DNA of 64,000 nt from Luteirhabdus salina (GTDB taxonomy: Bacteria; Bacteroidota; Bacteroidia; Flavobacteriales; Flavobacteriaceae). Where the stretch lies: NCBI GenBank assembly GCA_025384855.1, contig JALAHT010000005.1, forward strand, positions 62,001-126,000, in the 5' to 3' direction. Made by a program: the position numbers and the translations under genes. The stretch's first letter is position 1; each line of letters begins with the position of its first letter. The notes below the pieces were generated by a model, which saw only the letters and a list, made by a program, of their open reading frames with translations, was not told the origin of the DNA and did not search any database. Below are positions 27,283-34,920 of this stretch, in pieces.

Positions 27283-28875
27283 TCACTTGCTATAAAATCG
27301 CTTGATTAAACGTGTATAGAAGCGGTAATTGTTTTCTTCTTCGAATTGCGACAATTCACCATTTACCGAAAATAGCCACGTTCGTGAGATATTCCATGAA
27401 ATACTAGCGCCATAATAACTTTGTTGTCGCTCCTGTGTTGAACTAGCATAGGTATAATCGGCCATTCGATAGTATAATTCACCGTCAAGCTTACGGTCGA
27501 TAATTTCTCTTGAATAGCGGAATGATAGAATGGAACTTTCCAAATAATTCGATTCATTTCGATTATAGTTGAAGTTGAAGCGTCCGTCGATTGCGGGAAT
27601 TTTCGACCAACTGATATAGCCGTTTATATTATCCGATTTATTTAGGTCGTTTTCCTGAAACCGGGTAGCGTAGCTTCCCCCGAAGCGTACATATTTTAAT
27701 GGACGAATGTTGGCACGGATTCGAACACCTTGCCTGGCGAAATCGTCATCCAAGAGCTGCTCGATTTCTGTTTTGAAAGTTTCGTAAAAGATTACTCTTT
27801 TTCGGGTATCGTACGATACCATCAAATCAAACGCGCGGCTAAAGCGATACCGCGCAGAAACATACATGTTGGTCAGTCGCGTTTCACTTCCTTGATTTCC
27901 GTATAAATCCAGTTCCATAGAGCCGAAAAGATTTAGGTCTCCAATAAAACTATTGTGTTGTAAATAGGTGTACATCCTGTCTGTAGCACCGTTGTTGGTC
28001 TGCTGCATCACCCCGACAGTTGTTTGCGAATAGGTGTCGTCCCCTTTTGTTTCAATTCCCAGATATCCGCCATATTGAAGCAGGTCGGAATTAAACCCAA
28101 AATCGAAAAAGTCGGGACGGAAACCCCCCATGGCACCTACATAGAAATTCCCAAAATATTTTTCCAGTTGAAGGCCATCGTTAGCACCCAGCGAAGGAGC
28201 TTTTGGGTTTACCTTTCTTCCCAACGTTGCCGTAAAGGTGGTGTCGATATCGTACCTCACTGAAAGGTTAAAGACGTTTAGCATACTTGTTCTTCCAGTG
28301 AAATTGCTGTCTTCGGGTAAAATTACATTTCGATAATTCAGATAGGCCTCAGTCGAAAAACGGGAATCGCCGATATTATCGGCAGTCATTGAAAACCGAC
28401 TCATAATACGATGTCTGTCTTCCCGAACATCCGAAAACTGGTTATAGCTGCTTGCAGAGATGCGCCCGCGTATTTTCTCTTGAAAGGGGCCGGACGATTC
28501 CTTTGCTTCTTGTGAAGTTGACTTGGGAGGCTTCGGACGAGTGGGCTGCGGTGTTTCGACAACGTTCACATCTTTGGCTTGGGTACTTTTCTTTGTGGTA
28601 TGTACGACTTCATCACCTTTGGCGACCGTACAATCATTAATAACGGTACAGACTGCTGAAGTAGATGATTTATCATCCACCAATAAGCAAGGCTTATTAT
28701 CCGCTCCTATGCGAAGCGTATCACCAACCTTAATTACTTCAGTATTGTCAAATTTCACATATACATTTTGCGAAGTAACAAAGGAAACTTGTCCCTGTTG
28801 CGTTTGCTGGGCCCTCGATTGCTGCCAAATGAAAAGCAGTAGGAATATGGATAAGATGCGTTGGTACCGCTTCAT
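27283..28875 (-). CDS. Predicted outer-membrane beta-barrel protein of the multihaem operon
   Basis: 530 aa, ATG at 28875 just 2 nt after the stop of the 19-haem cytochrome gene. Signal peptide (ILSIFLLLFIWQQSRAQ), a small beta domain (about 25-90), a Pro/Ser/Thr linker (about 95-135), then about 390 residues of alternating amphipathic strands rich in Tyr/Phe/Arg/Gly (for example YVSARYRFSRAFDLMVSYDT, RFNFNYNRNESNYLESS, YYGASISWNISRTWLFSVNG) ending in a short aromatic-basic tail. That is the pattern of an outer-membrane barrel with perhaps 18-26 strands. There is no CXXC near the N-terminus as in MtrB, and I see no sequence relation to it. Its place between multihaem cytochromes and a lipoprotein suggests a porin that holds a cytochrome wire. 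Confidence 0.75.
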   Translation of the reverse strand: MKRYQRILSIFLLLFIWQQSRAQQTQQGQVSFVTSQNVYVKFDNTEVIKVGDTLRIGADNKPCLLVDDKSSTSAVCTVINDCTVAKGDEVVHTTKKSTQAKDVNVVETPQPTRPKPPKSTSQEAKESSGPFQEKIRGRISASSYNQFSDVREDRHRIMSRFSMTADNIGDSRFSTEAYLNYRNVILPEDSNFTGRTSMLNVFNLSVRYDIDTTFTATLGRKVNPKAPSLGANDGLQLEKYFGNFYVGAMGGFRPDFFDFGFNSDLLQYGGYLGIETKGDDTYSQTTVGVMQQTNNGATDRMYTYLQHNSFIGDLNLFGSMELDLYGNQGSETRLTNMYVSARYRFSRAFDLMVSYDTRKRVIFYETFKTEIEQLLDDDFARQGVRIRANIRPLKYVRFGGSYATRFQENDLNKSDNINGYISWSKIPAIDGRFNFNYNRNESNYLESSILSFRYSREIIDRKLDGELYYRMADYTYASSTQERQQSYYGASISWNISRTWLFSVNGELSQFEEENNYRFYTRLIKRFYSK

Positions 28876-28877
28876 AT

Positions 28878-30335
28878 TTAAAGTTCTTCGCCTGTAGGAT
28901 GACATTGGAAACAAGCGTTGCTAGTATATTGATAATCGGGTACATCCTCGTGGTCGTCATTTGTTTCACCTGCTGGATGACAGTTTAGGCAGTCAAAAAT
29001 TGAATAATTGTTAGGATCGGTATGACAATCGATGCAGTTGTTCCATTCGCCTTGGTGTTCACCGCTATAAATCGGAAAATACGTTCCATCATGATCAAAA
29101 TCGGCAGGCTCCCAGGCATTCACGGTATGACATTGCGTGCAATCTGTAGGAAAATTGGCGGCTGAATGATTTGGATTAGTGGTTTGGTTAAAATCCGTTA
29201 AGTGGCAAGACTCACAATCGGTAGGAGTACCTTGGTAACCATCGGCATGACATTGTATACAATCCACCCCCATATGGCCGCCCATTAATGGAAAATTAGT
29301 GGCGGAATGATCGAAGCCTTCACTTTCATTACCCGTAGGATGACACGCAAGGCAGGCGGTACTTTCATATACATAACCCGAGATACCTTCGTGTTCGTCG
29401 TTTGTTTCTCCTGCAGTATGACAGGTGGTACAGGTGAAAACAGCATAATTACTAGGATTGGTGTGGCATTCCACACAATCGCTCCAAACGCCTTCATGTT
29501 CACCACTATAAATAGGGAAAAATTGGCCATCGTGATCGAAAGTAGCAGGCATCCATCCCGGATCGGTGGTATGGCACTCTATACAATCGGTAGAAAAGCC
29601 AGTAGCGGTATGATTTGGATTACTGGTTTGATTAAAGTCGTCCAAATGGCAATTCACACATTCAGGGGAAAGCCCGGAAAACGTTCCTGAGGTGTGACAC
29701 TGATTACAGTCTTGAATATCGTGTCCTAACGTTAGTGGGAAGAAGTCATGATTGATGCTTTCCGCTTCCCAACCAAACCCAAATGGGTTATGGCATTCGG
29801 TACAATCGGTGCTGTAGCCAGCCGCCACGTGATTAGGATTCTGGGTTGCCAAATAATCCTGACGGTGACATTCGATACATTCGTTTCCAATTCTATTGAA
29901 TATGATGGGTACATCGCCTGTATGACATTCAACACAACTAACATTGGCATGTACACCGATTAAAGGGAATCCGTTTTGTTCATGGAGTTCTGGAATTTCA
30001 TCGACCAGCCAAGATTGAGTATCATGACACCGCATACAATCGTTTCCAACCGTTTGGGAGTGAATGTCTAAATGACAGGAAATACAGTCCTTCGGCGCAT
30101 TTTCAAATACCAAATCGCTATGACATGATGCACAGTCGGTCAATTCGTGGGCGCCTTCCAATTCAAAATCAGTAGTAGCATGATCGAATTGAAGCGTTTC
30201 AAAATCGATTTCCCAGCCTTCTGGATTATGGCATTGAGCACAGTCTATCTGTAAATTTTCTCCGTGCGGCGATTGGGCAAGCAGCAGTGTTGTTCCGAAT
30301 AAGAATACCAATATTACATATGACAGTCTGTGCAT
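28878..30335 (-). CDS. Periplasmic multihaem cytochrome c with 19 CXXCH motifs
   Basis: 485 aa, ATG at 30335, overlapping the upstream cytochrome gene by 22 nt. Signal peptide VILVFLFGTTLLLAQ. I count 19 CXXCH motifs spread evenly from residue about 32 to the C-terminus, roughly one per 25 residues, with many extra His residues (in FDHD, NPNHS, GEHEG contexts) as candidate sixth ligands. Two long segments of about 95 residues in the C-terminal two-thirds are tandem copies (FFPIYSGEHEGVWSDC versus YFPIYSGEHQGEWNNC, each followed by a TNPSNY/TDPNNY and AGETND element). No catalytic domain is evident, so it looks like an electron-transfer wire. Related in module design to the 23-motif protein upstream. 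Confidence 0.92.
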   Translation of the reverse strand: MHRLSYVILVFLFGTTLLLAQSPHGENLQIDCAQCHNPEGWEIDFETLQFDHATTDFELEGAHELTDCASCHSDLVFENAPKDCISCHLDIHSQTVGNDCMRCHDTQSWLVDEIPELHEQNGFPLIGVHANVSCVECHTGDVPIIFNRIGNECIECHRQDYLATQNPNHVAAGYSTDCTECHNPFGFGWEAESINHDFFPLTLGHDIQDCNQCHTSGTFSGLSPECVNCHLDDFNQTSNPNHTATGFSTDCIECHTTDPGWMPATFDHDGQFFPIYSGEHEGVWSDCVECHTNPSNYAVFTCTTCHTAGETNDEHEGISGYVYESTACLACHPTGNESEGFDHSATNFPLMGGHMGVDCIQCHADGYQGTPTDCESCHLTDFNQTTNPNHSAANFPTDCTQCHTVNAWEPADFDHDGTYFPIYSGEHQGEWNNCIDCHTDPNNYSIFDCLNCHPAGETNDDHEDVPDYQYTSNACFQCHPTGEEL

Positions 30336-32149
30336 TCCAATTTATTTAGTTGATAAACGATTTCGGTTTCACCAGTAGCACTTTCTATAGCATGACACGC
30401 ATTGCAGGTTAGGCTAGCATGTTTTCCTTCTAACGGAAAACGCGTATTGCTATGGTCAAATTTTTCGGGCATCCAACTGTTGGTTACATGACACCTCGCA
30501 CAGTCTGTAACGCCATTAACGGCAAAGTCATCACCATGCACATTTTCGTGACAAGCGATGCAAGCGGTATTCAAATTACTGAAATTCTGCGAAATAACTG
30601 TTTTTTCGTTGTCAATTTCAAAATGACACTCACGACAATTAACGGTTTGGTGCGCTCCCGTTAATGGCCAATCGGTTCTAGTGTGGTCGAATGATACGGC
30701 TGTCCAAGTATCGCTTATATGGCATGCTTCACAGTCTTGTTGCGGGTAAAATTCTGAAGCTAAATAGCCTTCATGAAAATCGGTATGGCAGTCAATACAA
30801 TCATTTCCGAGATTGGCAAACGACCATCGTTCTTCCCCTTCATCTACATGGCAAGCAAAACAAGGTGTCGCTGCATGGGCGCCTTCCAAGGGAAAATCAG
30901 ATTTTTGGTGATCTTCCAAAGTGAAGAGGGTATACTCAAAACCTTTTTCCAAAGAATGGCATTCTTTACAGTCTGGCGAAACACCATTCTCGGCAAATTC
31001 ACCATTGTGATAATCCTCATGACAATTCATGCAAGCCGAAAAATCGATCGGATTGCTGAAGCGTTCGGTATGGCATTCCCGACAATCTATTCCAACATGT
31101 TGTCCTTCCAAGGGATAATCGGTAGTGCTATGGTCGAAAAAGTCCATGTCGCGTAACGCTAAGAAACTACTTTCCTGATGGCATTTATTACAATCGGTGC
31201 CGTACTTTCCATCGTGTTGGTCTTCATGGCATGAAATACAGCTGGTTTCTTCGATGTTTAAATTATCCTGAAATACGGAGGTAGGAGAGGAGGCAGCCGT
31301 ATGACAACTAAAACAATCGATATTTTTATGACTTCCTTTTAGGGTGAAGCCAGTAACAGCGTGGTTGAAATTTCCCTTTCCAATAAATGTTGAAAAAGAT
31401 GTTTCGGTATGGCAACTGGCACAGGTTCCGGGAAGTTGACCGTTATGAACATCATCGTGACACGCCTTACAGTCTTCAAACGCAATTCCTTCGAATAAGG
31501 TGAAGGGTTCGCCATTTCGAGTTGTTTCTTGGTGACATTCCTTACAATCTACATTTATATGTTCTCCTCGTAATGGAAAATCTGAGGTACTATGATCGAA
31601 TTTGGGCGCTGGCGACCACGCTTCCATAGTATGACAGGACATACAATCGTTGGTTAAGGTTTCCTGATGGTAATCGTCGTGGCAGGAAAGGCATTTTGTG
31701 TCTAGGCCTAAGAAGGTGTCCTCCCGCTTTCGCAATTCACTATTTTGAATGTTGCTTGGTTTATGGCATTCGCGGCAGTCGACCGCAGCATGAGCGCCTT
31801 CTAATTCGTAGCCAGCAAGGGAATGGTCGAAGTTGTTTTCATCGAAACGAATCATATCGAACCTCCGACCGTGGTGTTCGCTATGACACTCAAAACAGTT
31901 TTGGTTGCGAACAGAGGAGTTGGCATGATAGCCTTCATCCCTACGCAATAACGTCTGAATTTCGGTATGGCAGGCCAAACATTTTTGGTCCGATACACGC
32001 TCTCCAAGTACGTGACATTCAGTACAATTGGAGATGCCTTCCAGTTGCGAATGGGCTTGCGTTAGGTCGCCCGGTGATATTTGACCGAGTAGAATCATGT
32101 TGCTGAGCATGGCCAGAAACAATATGCTATTTGCTATGAATCGTTTCAG
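30314..32149 (-). CDS. Multihaem cytochrome c with 23 CXXCH motifs
   Basis: About 611 aa if translation starts at CTG 32149, which gives a textbook signal sequence (KRFIANSILFLAMLSNMILLG); a TTG at 32122 is the other candidate (602 aa), and no ATG fits without losing the signal. I count 23 CXXCH motifs. Seven modules of the form FDHSxTxFPLxGxHxxxxCxxCH can be picked out, each supplying a haem-binding Cys pair and candidate distal His residues. The C-terminus ends right after the last motif (CTDCHM). It resembles large cytochrome c3/NrfB-like wires; no catalytic site seen. Lies 43 nt after the oxidoreductase stop and overlaps the next cytochrome gene by 22 nt. Confidence 0.9.
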   Translation of the reverse strand: MKRFIANSILFLAMLSNMILLGQISPGDLTQAHSQLEGISNCTECHVLGERVSDQKCLACHTEIQTLLRRDEGYHANSSVRNQNCFECHSEHHGRRFDMIRFDENNFDHSLAGYELEGAHAAVDCRECHKPSNIQNSELRKREDTFLGLDTKCLSCHDDYHQETLTNDCMSCHTMEAWSPAPKFDHSTSDFPLRGEHINVDCKECHQETTRNGEPFTLFEGIAFEDCKACHDDVHNGQLPGTCASCHTETSFSTFIGKGNFNHAVTGFTLKGSHKNIDCFSCHTAASSPTSVFQDNLNIEETSCISCHEDQHDGKYGTDCNKCHQESSFLALRDMDFFDHSTTDYPLEGQHVGIDCRECHTERFSNPIDFSACMNCHEDYHNGEFAENGVSPDCKECHSLEKGFEYTLFTLEDHQKSDFPLEGAHAATPCFACHVDEGEERWSFANLGNDCIDCHTDFHEGYLASEFYPQQDCEACHISDTWTAVSFDHTRTDWPLTGAHQTVNCRECHFEIDNEKTVISQNFSNLNTACIACHENVHGDDFAVNGVTDCARCHVTNSWMPEKFDHSNTRFPLEGKHASLTCNACHAIESATGETEIVYQLNKLECTDCHM

Positions 32150-32192
32150 GATGTTATAGGCTAGGTGTATTAAAGGTATGAATTTTTCTTTT

Positions 32193-33533
32193 TCACTTAT
32201 GTTTTTTCAAAATATACCCAAATCGCTTCGTAATCTCGATCCCTGCTTTCTGTAAAAAATTGGTGGGCATTTCACCACCGGCGAAAATGTATACACGATC
32301 ATTTTTAAGTTGGCGTGTATCTTCTTCACCTTCTACTTTCAACAAAACAGAATCTTCATTTATAGCTACACAATCCGAACTGTAAATAATCTTGATTTCA
32401 TCATTTTCGGAGGCCAGCTTAATCTTCTCCTTGTTCTTCGGTTTCAAGCGTGAAAACTTATCTTTTCGATAGGAAAGAATGACCTCGTTTTCGTCCTTCA
32501 ATAATAGAACAGCTTCAATAGCAGAATCCCCACCTCCGACAACCAAAATTTTTTCATTAGCGATATGCTCGGGTTCTAAAAGTCTGTATGCCACCTTTTT
32601 GGATTCTTCACCAGGTACATCTAATTTTCTTGGGCTACCCCTTCTTCCTATGGAAAGCAGCACATTGTTAGCGAAATGCTCTTCTCCTTTATTGGTGATC
32701 AATTTGAAGGTTTTGTTCTCTTGTGGAATTACCTGTTCTATTTTTGTTTGTTCCCTAATTTCTAAATCGTGTTCGTTTATTACTTTTTTCCAAAGTGAAA
32801 GCAATTCTTCTTTTGAAGTATCGTAGAGCTTTACTTTTCCGTGTAAGGGCAATTCCATTGGGTTGGTCATAACTACCTTCGAGCGCGGAAAGGTGAAAAC
32901 GGTACCACCCAGCGATTCTTGTTCGAAGGTCAGGCTGTTTAATCCTTGCTTTTTCGCTTCAAGGGTGGCGGAAATTCCAGCGGGGCCAGCTCCTACAATT
33001 GCGACATCGATAATTCCCTCTTTTTTCGGCTTTTTTGCCTTTACCATATATTGAACTGCCTGCTGGCCTTGTTCTACGGAATTTTTAATAAGTCCCATTC
33101 CGCCCAATTCGCCAGCGATATAAATGCCCTTTACATTGGTTTCAAAATTTTCATTGATATGGGGAAGATCTACGCCACGTTTTTCGGTACCGATACGAAG
33201 AGAAATTGCTTCTACGGGGCAGGCGTGGAAACAGGCGCCGTGGCCAACGCAATTGGAGGCGTTGATGACGGTGGCCTTTCCATCGACTATGCCCAATATG
33301 TCCTGTTCGGGACAGGCAGCAACACAGGCGGCACTTCCGATACAGGTGTTGAGGTCGATAAAAGGATGAAGCGAAACCGGTTCATGTAGTCCTTCCTCTT
33401 TTGCCGTTTCAACTTTTTTTCGTGTATTTTCGGAAGTGGTTTTTTTCTTCCGAAGGTAAAATATTACAATAGTTAGGCAAAGTAGGGCTACGATGCCGTA
33501 AATGATGATTTCTTCTAAAACTACTTCACTCAT
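32193..33533 (-). CDS. Membrane-anchored ferredoxin-flavin NAD(P)-type oxidoreductase
   Basis: 446 aa from ATG 33533; the frame is open about 100 nt upstream but that region is the end of the cytochrome b-like gene. Order: one membrane helix (about 8-27), a basic linker, two ferredoxin-like motifs (C64-x5-C70-x3-C74-P and C95-x5-C101-x3-C105-P, each with the usual second Cys replaced, by Ser67 and His98), then a thioredoxin-reductase-like flavoprotein with FAD loop GAGPAG and NAD(P) loop GGGDSAIE. With the active part on the cytoplasmic face it could feed electrons from NAD(P)H or ferredoxin to the adjacent cytochrome b-like protein. Starts 2 nt after that gene. Substrate and direction are inferred. 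Confidence 0.86.
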   Translation of the reverse strand: MSEVVLEEIIIYGIVALLCLTIVIFYLRKKKTTSENTRKKVETAKEEGLHEPVSLHPFIDLNTCIGSAACVAACPEQDILGIVDGKATVINASNCVGHGACFHACPVEAISLRIGTEKRGVDLPHINENFETNVKGIYIAGELGGMGLIKNSVEQGQQAVQYMVKAKKPKKEGIIDVAIVGAGPAGISATLEAKKQGLNSLTFEQESLGGTVFTFPRSKVVMTNPMELPLHGKVKLYDTSKEELLSLWKKVINEHDLEIREQTKIEQVIPQENKTFKLITNKGEEHFANNVLLSIGRRGSPRKLDVPGEESKKVAYRLLEPEHIANEKILVVGGGDSAIEAVLLLKDENEVILSYRKDKFSRLKPKNKEKIKLASENDEIKIIYSSDCVAINEDSVLLKVEGEEDTRQLKNDRVYIFAGGEMPTNFLQKAGIEITKRFGYILKKHK

Positions 33534-33535
33534 AT

Positions 33536-34357
33536 TTAAAAAATCCAACGATATCCGAAGGCGATGGCGACGCCTACGTGGATAACCACAATGACTAACA
33601 TAATTAACGCGAAGGGCATATGGGCAACATGCCAATATTTGAATAAGCGCTTCATCAACTCTAGTCGGCCAATACGTTTATTGAGCCTACGCTCATCCTT
33701 TACCAATTTCAATACTTGTTTTTGATCTTCCTTTGGAACACTTTCTTTCGCTAACATGCTGCGGAGCGAACGCAGGGAAGGTTTTTTGCGGCTTTCGGTA
33801 TCGGTATAGTCTAAAAAAGATTGTATTTGCCCGCCATCAAGGTCATATTTGGAACTGAGGATTCCGGTTAGGTTGGTCTTCATCCCTTTCACCTCTTGTA
33901 GGCTCAGTTCGCGTCCTTCAATAGTTCTTGGTATTTGAATATAGATAAACCGACCAATAACACCACTGGCTACCACGGCCACCATGCTCCAGAACGCAAT
34001 GGAGACAATACCGCCAAATTTAAAGGCAGTATGGAACAATACCATAATGGGACCAAGTGTACAAAGGAAGATGTGAAACTCTAGTAGATATTTCAATTTA
34101 AGGTATTTCGACATAAAATTATAGCGCTTTCGAGCGATATAGATGCTTACTCCGAAAAGGATAAGAAAGGTTCCTATAATTCCTAGCCCTTGTCCGTAAA
34201 GTCCGCTTGGCTTGAACCAATCGTGCCTTGGGTGGTAGAAGCGTTCTTCCAAAGGAGTGGTATAATAGGTATAACCGGTATAAGAGAGATAAGCGAAAAC
34301 GGCCAAAACGATTGCGGCCATGGTGCCGACATAGAGGGTATGCACAGTTTTTGTCAC
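33536..34357 (-). CDS. Cytochrome b-like integral membrane protein, first gene of the multihaem operon
   Basis: 273 aa, GTG start at 34357 preceded by AAGGA. Four to five membrane helices at about 9-31, 55-75, 90-112, 118-142 and 247-270. Paired His residues fall in or at the ends of helices: H95 and H109 in FHIFLCTLGPIMVLFHTAF, and H243, H246 and H260 near and in the last helix, suitable for two b haems across the membrane. A charged cytoplasmic loop (about 145-235, SRKKPSLRSLRSMLAKE) interrupts the bundle. No family name recognised with certainty. As the first gene of the operon it is the likely inner-membrane step passing electrons to the periplasmic cytochromes. Confidence 0.75.
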   Translation of the reverse strand: MTKTVHTLYVGTMAAIVLAVFAYLSYTGYTYYTTPLEERFYHPRHDWFKPSGLYGQGLGIIGTFLILFGVSIYIARKRYNFMSKYLKLKYLLEFHIFLCTLGPIMVLFHTAFKFGGIVSIAFWSMVAVVASGVIGRFIYIQIPRTIEGRELSLQEVKGMKTNLTGILSSKYDLDGGQIQSFLDYTDTESRKKPSLRSLRSMLAKESVPKEDQKQVLKLVKDERRLNKRIGRLELMKRLFKYWHVAHMPFALIMLVIVVIHVGVAIAFGYRWIF

Positions 34358-34472
34358 AGTAGATCCTTAGTTTTTTTGAAAAGTACAACTTTTTTAACAA
34401 TAGGTATTTAGAAAAATAACAGCTACAACTTGAAATACCCTACCCAATTTTAAAGTTGAATACTGCAATTAG

Positions 34473-34503
34473 TTTGCAAATGGTGATACAATGTGTATTT
34501 TTG
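34473..34503 (+). promoter_or_regulatory. Consensus Bacteroidota promoter upstream of tRNA-Pro
   Basis: TTTG (34473-34476), spacer of exactly 19 nt, TATTTTTG (34496-34503): a perfect match to TTTG-N19-TAnnTTTG. It lies 143 nt before the tRNA but only about 14 nt before a 10-bp copy of the tRNA 5' end, suggesting the tRNA once sat directly behind it. Confidence 0.8.
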
Positions 34504-34517
34504 CCTTCCAATTTTTT

Positions 34518-34657
34518 GGGATGTGGCCCTTCGACTACGCTCAGGATACCTGCCTGCCGGCAGGCAAGAACTGGACGACTTGCGGTTTCTGGGAAGTCTT
34601 AAAACCATGCGTTACAATTATAATATTGTAACATATATAGAGTATTCGGGATGTGGC
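34518..34657. mobile_element. Possible small palindromic insertion with 10-bp direct repeats at the tRNA-Pro 5' end
   Basis: GGGATGTGGC occurs at 34518-34527 and again at 34648-34657, where it is the 5' end of tRNA-Pro. The 120 bp between contain the perfect palindrome TGCCTGCCGGCAGGCA (34551-34566), a CCTTCGACTACGCTCAGG stretch of the kind found in dispersed flavobacterial repeats, and a GTTACAAT/ATTGTAAC stem (34611-34618 with 34625-34632). Direct repeats at both borders are what an insertion with target duplication would leave. No gene inside. A chance repeat cannot be excluded. Confidence 0.5.
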
Positions 34658-34720
34658 GCAGTCTGGTAGCGTACACGCCTGGGGGGCGTGGGGTCGCAGG
34701 TTCAAATCCTGTCATCCCGA
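34647..34720 (+). tRNA. tRNA-Pro (anticodon GGG)
   Basis: 74 nt with a full cloverleaf: acceptor CGGGATG/CATCCCG with discriminator A, D-stem GCGC/GCGT around AGTCTGGTA, anticodon stem CACGC/GCGTG with loop CTGGGGG (anticodon GGG at loop positions 3-5), 5-nt variable loop, T-stem GCAGG/CCTGT with TTCAAAT loop. CCA is not encoded. The only tRNA seen in the window. Confidence 0.96.
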
Positions 34721-34729
34721 CAAACAGAT

Positions 34730-34758
34730 GCCTAAGGACAAAGTCCTTGGGCTTTTTT
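34730..34758 (+). terminator. Terminator after tRNA-Pro
   Basis: Stem GCCTAAGGAC / GTCCTTGGGC with an AAA loop (34730-34752), followed by TTTTTT; 10 nt after the tRNA end. Confidence 0.85.
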
Positions 34759-34867
34759 ATTTAATGGCAAACCAAACAAAGTTTGAGTGAAGGCATTCAA
34801 TAAAAATGAACACGGTGCAAAAGCACCGGGCATCTATTTGCAACAAATGCGATGTAAAAGGATTCTC

Positions 34868-34886
34868 CAAACCCTGTCATCCCGAC
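34868..34886 (+). repeat. Partial copy of the tRNA-Pro 3' end
   Basis: 18 of 19 bases match the T-loop to acceptor end of tRNA-Pro (34703-34721), 165 bp downstream. The spacing and position are those of an att-like duplication or the stump of a lost second tRNA. No integrase or other gene is between the copies. Confidence 0.75.
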
Positions 34887-34897
34887 TGAATGTGAAA

Positions 34898-34920
34898 GCA
34901 ACGTGAACACGTTGCTTTTA
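34898..34920 (+). terminator. Hairpin after the partial tRNA copy
   Basis: GCAACGTG-AA-CACGTTGC (34898-34915) followed by TTTTA. It follows the partial tRNA copy by 11 nt, repeating the tRNA-then-terminator layout seen at 34647-34758. Confidence 0.65.

Noticed and set aside
27283-28875. Calling the beta-barrel an MtrB homologue
   Set aside because: No N-terminal CXXC and no recognisable sequence similarity; only the genomic logic is alike, so it is described as a predicted barrel.
29285-29690. Open frames antisense to the multihaem cytochrome genes
   Set aside because: The regular spacing of CXXCH codons produces long open complementary frames rich in Met/Thr/Ile; they have no start context or domain.
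33534-33635. N-terminal extension of the ferredoxin/flavin oxidoreductase
   Set aside because: The region codes for the C-terminus of the cytochrome b-like protein in another frame; the ATG at 33533 gives a sensible membrane anchor.
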